This document shows positions 44,048 through 51,152 of a DNA stretch of 64,000 nucleotides, piece by piece. Every line of letters starts with the position of its first letter. Within the stretch, counting starts at the first letter, position 1. The notes below the pieces were generated by a model. The model was given only the letters and a program-made list of their open reading frames with translations. It was not told the origin of the DNA and ran no database searches. The stretch lies in contig NZ_VUNH01000007.1 in assembly GCF_009695745.1 (NCBI RefSeq), positions 62,001 through 126,000 on the forward strand, given 5' to 3'. The stretch comes from Pyramidobacter porci. GTDB taxonomy: Bacteria; Synergistota; Synergistia; Synergistales; Dethiosulfovibrionaceae. Position numbers and translations under genes: made by a program.

Positions 44048-45436
44048 ATGAAATTCGACGTTCTTTTAAAAAACTGTCATCTGGTCGATTTCAAGAACGA
44101 CATCGAAGCAGTGATGGACATAGGGATCCTCGGGGGAAAAGTTGAAGAGGTGAAAACGGAGATTCGTTCCGACCTCGCATCGGAACTGTTCGATCTACAG
44201 GGGGCTTTGGTCGTGCCCGGCGTTATCGATCCCCACATGCACGCTTCCGCGTGGCTGGGCGGCCGGGCGGCGCATAAGATGCTGGCTCTCGCCGGAGTAA
44301 CGACGGCGTTCGATCTTGCCGGCCCGGTGGATACGACTCTGGCGCTTGCGAGAAAATACGGCGCGGGGCTCAATATTTGCTGCTTGAATTCTATCCGCCC
44401 CGGATACACCGTTGAGGACAGCGACCCGTCTGCGTCCGAACTACAGCGTTTTTTACAGGACTCCCTGACAAGCGGAGCTATCGGTTACAAGCTCCTGGGG
44501 GGACACTATCCGCTTTCTCCAGAAGCGACCCGGCGAGCGATCGAAACAGCCAACGACAGCGGCGCATACGTCGCCTTCCACGCGGGTACTCTCGAGAACG
44601 GCTCCAACCTGAAGGGCATGGAAGAAGCTTTGGCGCTGGCCGGCAAAAATCGAATGCATCTGGCCCATATCAACAGTTACTGCCGCGGTCAGTTCGACAT
44701 TCCGGAAAACGAGGCCGTCGCCGCGCTTCGGCGCCTGCAGGAATACCCGAACGTTTTTGCCGAGTCCTATCTGTCCCCCTACAACGGCACGAGCGCGAAG
44801 TGTACGGACGGAGTTCCCGAGAGCCTGGTAACGCGGCGGTGTCTGGAACTCGCGAGCTACGCCCCTACGGAAGACGGGCTGCGCAAAGCGATTCAAGACG
44901 GCTGGGCCAATTTTGTTCTCGAGAGATCGGGGATCAACGTCCTCGTATCCGGCCAGGACGGCGTGGAAAACTGGCTGGCGGCCGACAAGGCGGGAACGGT
45001 CAGTTTCAGGGTGAATCCCGGTTCAAGCCGCTATTTGATCGCCGCCGGACGAAAAAGAGATGGAAGTTTCGTAGTAAACGCCTTCAGTAGCGACGGCGGC
45101 GGCATCCCTCGCAACGAAATCGTGCCGCAGGGGCTCGCGCTGGTAAAATGGGGAGAGCTTTCTCTCAAGGAATTTGTCGCGAAGACATCTTTCAACACCG
45201 CTAAAATGCTCGGCTTGAGCGGCAAAGGACACCTTGGCGAGGGAGCTGACGCGGATATTACTGTAATCGACGAGCTCTGCCATGACGTGTTGATGACGAT
45301 TGTCGCTGGAAAAATCGTGATGTACAGGGGACTTGTCGTCGGGCAGGGCGCTACGGTTCTGACTACCGAGCAGGGCTGTCAGGCTGTGAAGAACGCTGGT
45401 CTGAGCGCTTCCGTTATTTCCCTTTTCGGTCGTTGA
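44048..45436 (+). CDS. Amidohydrolase-superfamily enzyme (dihydroorotase / N-acyl-amino-acid deacylase-like)
   Basis: A 462-residue metal-dependent hydrolase. The first metal site is in VVPGVIDPHMHAS (HxH, about residue 60); GAIGYKLLGGHYPLS may hold a carboxylated-lysine region; HAGTLENGSN, MHLAHINSYC and LVSGQDGVENW follow with further His and Asp; the C-terminal beta part has GHLGEGADADITVID. It resembles hydantoinase/dihydroorotase and D-aminoacylase relatives; the substrate is unknown. CAGGAG precedes the ATG. GC is lower than in flanking genes, and a DUF819 permease gene lies nearby on the other strand. Confidence 0.82.
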   Translation: MKFDVLLKNCHLVDFKNDIEAVMDIGILGGKVEEVKTEIRSDLASELFDLQGALVVPGVIDPHMHASAWLGGRAAHKMLALAGVTTAFDLAGPVDTTLALARKYGAGLNICCLNSIRPGYTVEDSDPSASELQRFLQDSLTSGAIGYKLLGGHYPLSPEATRRAIETANDSGAYVAFHAGTLENGSNLKGMEEALALAGKNRMHLAHINSYCRGQFDIPENEAVAALRRLQEYPNVFAESYLSPYNGTSAKCTDGVPESLVTRRCLELASYAPTEDGLRKAIQDGWANFVLERSGINVLVSGQDGVENWLAADKAGTVSFRVNPGSSRYLIAAGRKRDGSFVVNAFSSDGGGIPRNEIVPQGLALVKWGELSLKEFVAKTSFNTAKMLGLSGKGHLGEGADADITVIDELCHDVLMTIVAGKIVMYRGLVVGQGATVLTTEQGCQAVKNAGLSASVISLFGR

Positions 45437-45460
45437 AGAATCGCGTCGCTGTCTCTGGCA

Positions 45461-45505
45461 GACGGGAAGCGGTCGGTGGCTTAGCTCCACCGACCGCTTC
45501 CCGTC
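45461..45505 (+). terminator. Terminator after the amidohydrolase
   Basis: A perfect 19-bp stem GACGGGAAGCGGTCGGTGG with a 7-nt loop and TTTCC after it. Confidence 0.85.
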
Positions 45506-45599
45506 TTTCCGTTTCTGCTTATAAAGTTTTGGCGTCCGACGTGAAAAGACCCTCCCGCAAAGAACGCCGTAGGACAGACATACGACGTCCAAGCGTATG

Positions 45600-45685
45600 C
45601 TGTTCTTTAATTAAAAGACAGAGCGCACGAGCGCGGCGAAGGGAATCCACAAAGCGGTCTGCGCGGCCCGATCTGCTTTTTTAAC
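45600..45685 (+). repeat. Family B dispersed repeat, copy 4
   Basis: CTTTAATTAAAAGACAGAGCG (left part) and AAGGGAATCCACAAAGCG match copies 3 and 5 with some changes. It lies between the amidohydrolase terminator and the convergent DUF819 gene. Confidence 0.6.
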
Positions 45686-45702
45686 AATCCTGGACGCTCA
45701 AT

Positions 45703-46905
45703 TTACATGAAGCAATTGCCGATAAACACGCCCAGATAGTTACCGATAACATACCCGTAAAGGGCGCATAGAATGGCTGGCGCGATAATATTGCTCCAGC
45801 CCTGGCTGATCGCGAGCGACGCGGTCGTCGATGGCCCGCCGATATTCGCCGCGATAGAGCAGCAGATGTCTTCCAAATTGATGTTGAATATCTTCCCGAG
45901 AAGGAAAGATAGCACCAGGTGGCATGCCAGAGTGACCGCAAAGGCAAACAGCACGAAGAGGCCGTACTGCCCCAGCTTGTAGACGTTGGCTGCCGTTCCT
46001 ACCGTGACGAACCACAAAGACATGAGAATCAATCCGAATTCTTCGCCGAATTTCAGCGAGGAAAACCACTTCGGCATAAAAGTGGCTCCCAGAACAGACA
46101 GCGTGGTCATGACAAGCCAGATGCTGCCGAAAAGCTGCTTGATGACAAAAGGCGGTTTCATGGCAACAACCGCGTTGGCGATCAGGCGGCTCACGGCGAG
46201 AATGACAAACGCCGTCGTAAAGGTTTTGAGGACGTCGAGTAAAGAGATGCCTTTGTCTTTCCAGAACACGGCGGAGAACGGTTTCGTCGCCGCCTCCGGA
46301 TCGGCGAGGATTGCTGCCTCGCGTTCATCGATGTGAGGATGTTTAAACCAGCGTCTATAGGTGCGGGTGCCGGCCGTGAAAGATAATACGAACAGAACGA
46401 TGCCGAGAGTGAAGTTGGCGAGCATCGTCGTCGCGCTGATCAACTCCTCGCTGACTCCGAACGTCCCTCCCATGGCGATAATGTTGACTGTGCCGCCGAT
46501 GGCTCCCGCAGCATACATGGCCGTAAAGCCGGGGATCTCCTGCATCCCCCAGCTGCGGAGCACGGGGCCGTAGATAAAAGCTGCGGCGATGGAAGAGATG
46601 GCGGTGAGATTGAAAGCAATGAAAACTTTTCCGCTTTCCTCATAGATTTTGCGAAGATTGGATTTAAAAAGCAGCATAGGTATAGCAAGAGGCACCAGGA
46701 TTCCCGAGAATGATTTGTAAACGGGAGAAGAGAAGGGAAGAATATGCATGTTCGCTAAAATAACTCCCGCTATCACATAAAGAAATATGGTCCCCAGTTT
46801 GTTGATGCTCTTGAAACGTTGATCAAGCCAATTAACTCCGAGAACTACGCACAACAGCACTGCCCAGATATAAATCGTATCAGTAGGCTGGATTAAAGAT
46901 GTCAT
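45703..46905 (-). CDS. DUF819-family membrane protein (YjcL-like), probable permease
   Basis: About 400 residues and ten or more hydrophobic helices. Typical DUF819 sequence: VLVPLAIPMLLFKSNLRKI, AAGAIGGTVNIIAMG, SATTMLANFTLGIVL, AANIGGPSTTASLAISQGW. The related keratan-type sodium/solute permeases suggest transport, but no substrate is established. Start is ambiguous: ATG at 46905, or GTG/TTG at 46914/46917 nearer to AAAGG. GC is low for the window, and a long AT-rich stretch precedes it. Its neighbour, the amidohydrolase, may act on the same compound. Confidence 0.85.
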   Translation of the reverse strand: MTSLIQPTDTIYIWAVLLCVVLGVNWLDQRFKSINKLGTIFLYVIAGVILANMHILPFSSPVYKSFSGILVPLAIPMLLFKSNLRKIYEESGKVFIAFNLTAISSIAAAFIYGPVLRSWGMQEIPGFTAMYAAGAIGGTVNIIAMGGTFGVSEELISATTMLANFTLGIVLFVLSFTAGTRTYRRWFKHPHIDEREAAILADPEAATKPFSAVFWKDKGISLLDVLKTFTTAFVILAVSRLIANAVVAMKPPFVIKQLFGSIWLVMTTLSVLGATFMPKWFSSLKFGEEFGLILMSLWFVTVGTAANVYKLGQYGLFVLFAFAVTLACHLVLSFLLGKIFNINLEDICCSIAANIGGPSTTASLAISQGWSNIIAPAILCALYGYVIGNYLGVFIGNCFM

Positions 46906-47440
46906 GAGAATCACCAAACCTTTCTAGAAAAATCGGAATATCTCTTTATGAAAATGACGCTTCCGGCATCGCGCTAAAATTTGATGTGGCATCGCCCCCT
47001 GCTGTTCGCGATATAAGATTTAACAATATTATCCAATTCAATTAATATCGACTCAGCAGTTAAATTAATATTAAATATTTAAATTTAATCTATGTTAATA
47101 TACAATAAGCATACTAATATGTCAAGCATATATTCTCTGATGAAAAAAGTACAGCACGTCGAAAGCCGGCATAGGAGATTACGCCGTCCCCATAGACAGA
47201 GCCGTCCCAGCGACAAACGGACAATACCGATTTCCAATAGGATCGTTGACAAGGTTTGTTCAGTGCCCCGAGGGAGTTCATCCACTCACCTTTGAGCGTC
47301 CTTTACTTGCTGTATATACGGCCCGGCGGCAGAAGGAACGTCGATAAAAGGGAATGGGTAAAAGAGTAAATAACGATAACGAGCGATGCAGCGATGAGAG
47401 AGGCGTGAGAATCCCGGTCAGTCGGGCTCAAAACGCCGCA
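46906..47440. other. AT-rich intergenic region without a recognised gene
   Basis: 46980-47120 is unusually AT-rich for this chromosome, with overlapping palindromes such as AATTAATAT/ATATTTAAATTT. It should hold the DUF819 promoter. 47120-47440 has short open frames on both strands without ribosome sites or recognisable products. No DnaA boxes were recognised. Confidence 0.5.
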
Positions 47441-47451
47441 GCATGTGTAAA

Positions 47452-47497
47452 AATCAGCCCGCAGTCCCTCTTGGGGAACTGCGGGCTGATTTTTTAA
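47452..47497. terminator. Terminator of the dps-perR operon
   Basis: AAAAATCAGCCCGCAGT / ACTGCGGGCTGATTTTTT, a 17-bp stem with T runs on both strands, just downstream of the regulator stop. Confidence 0.9.
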
Positions 47498-47523
47498 TTC
47501 GTTCGTTTTGGGGTCGAAGCGTT

Positions 47524-47943
47524 TCATCCCTTGCCTGTTTGAGCCAAAGTGTTTTTTCTGCATTCGGCGCAGATGCCGCTGATCGTCAGCGAGACGCTCA
47601 TGGGCACGTCGCCTTTTTCCAGCGTGAACGCGCCGGCGGCCTCGCGGGCGTCGATCGGTTCAAGGTCCCTGACTTTGCCGCATTTGGTGCAGACGAAATG
47701 GGCGTGATCGCAGCAGATGCAGTCGTAACGTTCCGCGTTCTGCAGCGCGGGGACCCGTCGGATTCTCCCGTTTTCTTCGAGCAACTTGAGATTGCGGTAG
47801 ACGGTGCCGAGGCTGAGATTGGGCATTTTCGCCTTGAGCGCCGTGTAGATGGTCTCCGCCGAAGGATGCTCGCGAGTAGAGCGCAGATAATCGTAAATCA
47901 TGTCCCGTTGCTGCGAATGGCGTGTTTTTTTCTCCTCGGGCAT
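47524..47943 (-). CDS. Fur-family repressor, PerR-like
   Basis: A 139-residue metal-dependent repressor. Winged helix about 8-80 (QQRDMIYDYLRSTREHPSAE, LSLGTVYRNLKLLEENG), then the dimer domain with HAHFVCTKCGKVRD and GICAECRK, i.e. the two CxxC structural-zinc pairs. RYD and the H-rich segment CCDHAHF match peroxide-sensing PerR/Fur. It begins 15 bp after dps and is co-transcribed with it, which favours a PerR-type peroxide role. GAAGGGGACAGG precedes the ATG. Confidence 0.92.
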   Translation of the reverse strand: MPEEKKTRHSQQRDMIYDYLRSTREHPSAETIYTALKAKMPNLSLGTVYRNLKLLEENGRIRRVPALQNAERYDCICCDHAHFVCTKCGKVRDLEPIDAREAAGAFTLEKGDVPMSVSLTISGICAECRKNTLAQTGKG

Positions 47944-47958
47944 CCTGTCCCCTTCTTG

Positions 47959-48399
47959 TTACTTTGTCATCGATTCGACAAACCAGATCTTTTTGCCGAA
48001 CTCTTTGATGTGGTCTTCCATCATGTTCGCGGCGTCGAACGCGTCCTCGGCCTCGGCGGCCTTGCGGATGTCCGCGGCCTGGTCCCTGAGCAGCTTCATG
48101 TCGGCGAGGAGAATGCCGAGCGCGTCGCCGGTCGAGATCTCCTTGGACTCGATCTCCTTGACGCTGGCCAGTTCGAGATACTGCTTCAGGCTCGCCGCGG
48201 GCAGCTCGCCGTTCATGCGCAGCAGTTCCGCCGCTTCGTCGAGAATGTCCGCGTAGTCGTCGTAGACGGATTCGAGATACTCGTGGACGGCTTTGAACTG
48301 GGAGCCGACGATGTTCCAATGCAGATTGTGCATCTTGACGAAAGACACGCCGATGTTCGCGATGTAGCCGTTGATCTTGCTGACGAGATTCTTGTTCAT
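47959..48399 (-). CDS. dps: Dps-family ferritin-like protein
   Basis: A 146-residue mini-ferritin that oxidises Fe(II) with peroxide and stores iron in a 12-mer. The ferroxidase ligands appear in KMHNLHWNIVGSQFKAVHEYL (His) and YDDYADILDEAAELLR (Asp, Glu). Length and helical pattern fit. GGGAGGAA lies before the ATG. First gene of dps-perR; a Fur/PerR-like box covers its promoter. Confidence 0.94.
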   Translation of the reverse strand: MNKNLVSKINGYIANIGVSFVKMHNLHWNIVGSQFKAVHEYLESVYDDYADILDEAAELLRMNGELPAASLKQYLELASVKEIESKEISTGDALGILLADMKLLRDQAADIRKAAEAEDAFDAANMMEDHIKEFGKKIWFVESMTK

Positions 48400-48428
48400 G
48401 AAAAATTCCTCCCTGGATTTTTATGGTT

Positions 48429-48450
48429 CGAGACGAAAACGTCTCTTTTT
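48429..48450 (+). terminator. Hairpin with T run in the dps leader
   Basis: GAGACG-aaaa-CGTCTC followed by TTTTTTG on the plus strand. On the minus strand it forms a stable stem in the untranslated leader of dps, between promoter and ribosome site. It could block plus-strand transcription or protect the dps message. Confidence 0.4.
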
Positions 48451-48463
48451 TGAATCTGGTCGT

Positions 48464-48509
48464 ACTATAGCGGCGAATTTTTCATTTGTCAATAACAGGA
48501 ATCATTATC
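48464..48509 (-). promoter_or_regulatory. dps-perR promoter with overlapping Fur/PerR-like box
   Basis: Minus strand TTGACA (48492-48487), 17-bp spacer, TATAGT (48469-48464). Directly upstream is GATAATGATT (48509-48500) followed by TTATT, a partial match to Fur/PerR operators (TGATAATnATTATCA / TTATAATnATTATAA). Confidence 0.7.
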
Positions 48510-48669
48510 TTTTACGTTTTTTATTCCTTTCAGGGGCAGAGAGCACAAGAAAGGAAATCATGGTGAAGAACGCCCTTGCCATTCAATACTGCAGTATAAG
48601 TCGACCCGGCGGGGAAGGGGGCTGCGGAGGCAGATCTTTTACGCTCTGCGGAACCACAGTCGCAAAGGT

Positions 48670-48706
48670 TGAGGCGAGGCGAACCGCCAACGTTCGCCTC
48701 GCCTCA
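48670..48706 (-). terminator. Hairpin after the HAD hydrolase gene
   Basis: TGAGGCGAGGCGAAC / GTTCGCCTCGCCTCA, a 15-bp perfect stem, without a clear T run. Confidence 0.55.
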
Positions 48707-48711
48707 GCATT

Positions 48712-49386
48712 TCATATGGGATCGGAGCCGCGCTGTCCAGCGGCCGCTTTGCTCCAGTCGACGACGCACTCGTCGGCCAAAGCCCGCAGCGCCGGCCAGT
48801 CGGACGCGCTGGCGGCATCGTAGACGGCGACGGCGTAAAAGCCGGCGTTTTTCGCCGTCGTCAGCGCGGAAAGCGAATCCTCGAACACGGCCGTTTCCGC
48901 CGGAGCGGAACCGAGGCGGCGGGCCGCCTCGAAGTACACGTCGGGGCGGTTTTTGCTGGCGCCGACTTCTTCGCAGCTGAGCATGAAGCGGAATTCGCGG
49001 TCGACGCCGAGGCGGCGCAGGCATAATTTCACGAGCGGCACGCTGGTGGCCGAAGCGGTGCAAAGCGCCGCGCCGCGGCGGTTGAGCCGCCGCAGGTACT
49101 CCGCCGCGCCCGGCTTGAGCGAAACGTCGCGCTCGTAATGGCGGCGCATCACGCCGTTCATCTCGGCGACGACATGCTCGGGCGTGCCGGAAAATCCCAG
49201 CTCGGCGATAAAGGCCCGCGCCGCGTCGTACAGCGTCATCGGCTTGAGGCGGGCGATCAGGGCTTCGAGCTCCGGCCCGGACGGCGCGCCGCGCCCGGCC
49301 AGGTACTCGCGCTCCATGCGCTGCCAATAGCCCATGGAATCGACGAGCGTGCCGTCCATGTCGAAGATGGCGAACTTTTTATCCAT
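48712..49386 (-). CDS. HAD-superfamily hydrolase, phosphoglucomutase/phosphatase-like
   Basis: A 224-residue cytoplasmic HAD phosphatase. Motif I FDMDGTLVDSMGYW (nucleophile Asp and acid-base Asp), cap domain about 17-90, motif II LCTASATS, motif III lysine in GASKNRPDVY and motif IV VFEDSLSAL. These are features of the beta-phosphoglucomutase/phosphatase subfamily; the substrate is unclear. AGGGAG lies nine bases before the ATG at 49386. It follows the Nudix gene by 11 bp, so both form an operon of house-cleaning hydrolases. Confidence 0.9.
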   Translation of the reverse strand: MDKKFAIFDMDGTLVDSMGYWQRMEREYLAGRGAPSGPELEALIARLKPMTLYDAARAFIAELGFSGTPEHVVAEMNGVMRRHYERDVSLKPGAAEYLRRLNRRGAALCTASATSVPLVKLCLRRLGVDREFRFMLSCEEVGASKNRPDVYFEAARRLGSAPAETAVFEDSLSALTTAKNAGFYAVAVYDAASASDWPALRALADECVVDWSKAAAGQRGSDPI

Positions 49387-49397
49387 GATCTTTCTCC

Positions 49398-49871
49398 CTA
49401 CGCAAGCGGTTGCGGAACGCCGTCCAGCGCCCATTCGGCCAGGCGTTCGCCCTCGTATCGCAGCTTGAGCGAGAAAAACGGCGCGTCCTCTGCGAGCAGG
49501 CGCAAAAATATTCTGTCGCCTTCCCAGAGGTTAAGCGATTCGACCCGCTCTTTCGGCACCCACTCGAGCGCGCCTTCGTCGCAGTCGTGCGGTTTTCCCG
49601 TAAAGCCGGATACCGTGTAGAGGCACATGTACTCCGTGCCCCAGCGGTCGGACACAAACGTGACCAGACCGCGGAAGCGGAATTCCGTCGGCTCGTAGCC
49701 GGTCTCTTCGCGCACCTCGCGGCGCAGGCAGTCTTCCGGGCTCTCCCCCTCCTCCAGCTTGCCGCCGACGCCGATCCACTTGTCGCGGTTTTCGTCGTTC
49801 TCCTTGACGGTCCGGTGCAGCATCAGCCAGCGGCCGCCGCGTTCCATGTAGCAGAGCGTGGTGATCTTCAT
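49398..49871 (-). CDS. Nudix hydrolase, MutT-like 8-oxo-dGTP diphosphatase family
   Basis: A 157-residue pyrophosphohydrolase. The Nudix box is complete: GGKLEEGESPEDCLRREVRE then ETGY (Gx5Ex7REUxEExGU). CYMERGGRWLMLHRTVKEND at the N-terminus and WVPKERVESLNLWEGDRIFL after the box resemble the MutT/NudA type of Firmicutes that removes oxidised nucleotides. AAGGAG lies eight bases before the ATG at 49871. Likely operon with the HAD gene downstream. Confidence 0.92.
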   Translation of the reverse strand: MKITTLCYMERGGRWLMLHRTVKENDENRDKWIGVGGKLEEGESPEDCLRREVREETGYEPTEFRFRGLVTFVSDRWGTEYMCLYTVSGFTGKPHDCDEGALEWVPKERVESLNLWEGDRIFLRLLAEDAPFFSLKLRYEGERLAEWALDGVPQPLA

Positions 49872-49968
49872 GAGCCTAACTCCTTGTGCGTAACGGGATG
49901 GTCTCTTGAATAAAAGCCTCAAGAGATTCATAATGAAGCATCGGCGATCGATGAGGAGGGGATGTACG

Positions 49969-50346
49969 ATGCTTCATGCGCTGAAAACAAAGCGAGTGTA
50001 TCTTCCGGCGGAAGCGGACGACGGCTTCCGCGCGCTTGTGGACCGGCTGTGGCCGCGCGGTCTTTCCAAAGAAAAGGCCGCCCTCGATCTGTGGAACAAG
50101 GAGGTGGCCCCCAGCGCGGCGCTGCGGACGTGGTTCGCCCACGATCCGGCGCGCTTCGCCAAGTTCCGCGCCGACTATCTGACCGAGCTGGCGGGCAATT
50201 CTGCCGCGGCGGCATTCGCGGAACTCTGCCGCGAGCGCCTGAAGGAAGGGGACGTGACGCTGTTGTTCGGCGCCAAGGACACCAACCGCAACCAAGCGGT
50301 CGTGCTCAAAGAATGGCTGCTGTCGGAGCTCGGCGCAGACCGCTGA
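49969..50346 (+). CDS. DUF488 family protein
   Basis: A 125-residue protein of the DUF488/YeaO type: KRVYLPAEADDGFRALVDRL, WPRGLSKEKAALDLWNKEVA, PSAALRTWFAHDP and VTLLFGAKDTNRNQA. These motifs are typical (RVYD..G.RvLVDRLWPRG). Function unknown. GAGGAGGGG precedes the ATG at 49969. Divergent from the Nudix gene and followed by a parS site. Confidence 0.9.
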   Translation: MLHALKTKRVYLPAEADDGFRALVDRLWPRGLSKEKAALDLWNKEVAPSAALRTWFAHDPARFAKFRADYLTELAGNSAAAAFAELCRERLKEGDVTLLFGAKDTNRNQAVVLKEWLLSELGADR

Positions 50347-50421
50347 GCGTCGCCTTGACAGGCCGGTCCGACACACGGAGCGGAGTCCTCGGCGCGGGCC
50401 CGTTTTTTGAAAAAAAAAGCG

Positions 50422-50439
50422 ATGTTCCACGTGGAACAT
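50422..50439. other. parS-type centromere site 3
   Basis: Same 18-bp palindrome ATGTTCCACGTGGAACAT as at 32046 and 37136, in the intergenic space between the DUF488 gene and the autotransporter remnant. Confidence 0.9.
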
Positions 50440-50487
50440 TTCAACCTCGATACAGCTGCTAGACCGGTTCAATACGCTGAGCCGAAA

Positions 50488-51041
50488 TTACATATCCCAG
50501 CGCAGGGCGAACGAGCCGCTCAGACTGCGCTGATGCCGACCGATCCCGCCGCCGCGGCCGTCACGCCGGCGTTCTGCCAGTCGAGCCCGGCGTCGGCGAC
50601 GATCGTAAAGGTCCCGGCATGGCGCACGGCGTACAGCGACGCGCCCAGGCTGGAACTGTCGCTGTCGGTGCCGTTCAGCGCGCCGCGGCCGCGCATCTTC
50701 ATGCGCCCGGCGGCAAGAGCGATCCCGGCGTCCGTACCTCGCCCGAGGCGCCGGTCGAATCCGGCTGCAAGGCCGGAACCGCGCAGCGTGATGTCCGGCA
50801 TTCCCGGACGGCTGTCGAGGCGGCCGCCGTGAAACCACGCGCGCAGCCACGCGCCGCCGTTTCGCGAACGGTGGCGGACGCTCCACAGGCCCTCCGCGGC
50901 CGGAAACGCCGCGCTCCGTTTCCGCGTTCCGGCGTCCGCCTCCGGCAGGGCGGCCGCCGGCGGCGCCAAAAGCAGCGGCGCGAGAACGGCCGCCAGCAGA
51001 ACGCGCGCCAAACACGCCCCCGGTGAAGAACTTTTTTTCAT
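50488..51041 (-). pseudogene. Truncated autotransporter-type beta-barrel gene with a frameshift near its end
   Basis: Starts at 51041 after AGGAGGGG with a signal peptide (MKKSSSPGACLARVLLAAVL). Then come amphipathic strands typical of an autotransporter beta domain (GAWLRAWFHGGRLDSR, GSGLAAGFDRRLGRGTDAGI, SLGASLYAVRHAGTFTIVAD). The frame stops at 50520, but the adjacent frame continues to SLSGSFALRWDM and a stop at 50488, the kind of C-terminus outer-membrane barrels need. One extra base in the CCC at 50545-50547 restores it. Even restored, at 184 residues it has only about half of a 12-strand barrel and no passenger. TATAAT at 51073-51068 is its likely -10. Confidence 0.6.
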
Positions 51042-51095
51042 GGGAAAAGCCCCTCCTGTCGGGGCTGATTATAATACGGGAACGGACAAAATAAC

Positions 51096-51138
51096 AACGG
51101 CGGCGCCGGGCGCTTTTCGCGCTCCCGGCGCCGCCGTT
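51096..51138 (-). terminator. Terminator of the dehydratase-family operon
   Basis: AACGGCGGCGCCGGG / CCCGGCGCCGCCGTT, a perfect 15-bp stem with a 13-nt loop, 15 bp after the stop of the gene at 51153. T-rich on the minus side (TTGTTATTTTG). Confidence 0.85.
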
Positions 51139-51152
51139 TCGTTTTTTCGAAC

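Noticed and set aside
34726-47120. Replication origin with DnaA boxes in the AT-rich gaps
   Set aside because: Only isolated partial matches to TTATCCACA-type boxes; no cluster. The parS sites suggest closeness to the origin but not its presence here.
47303-47563. Minus-strand frame after the PerR-like gene
   Set aside because: It spans the terminator hairpin and overlaps the regulator's end; low plausibility.
48560-48823. Plus-strand frame with a fair ribosome site (MVKNALAIQYCSISRPGG...)
   Set aside because: It runs through the terminator hairpin of the HAD gene and into that gene's antisense strand; no recognisable product.
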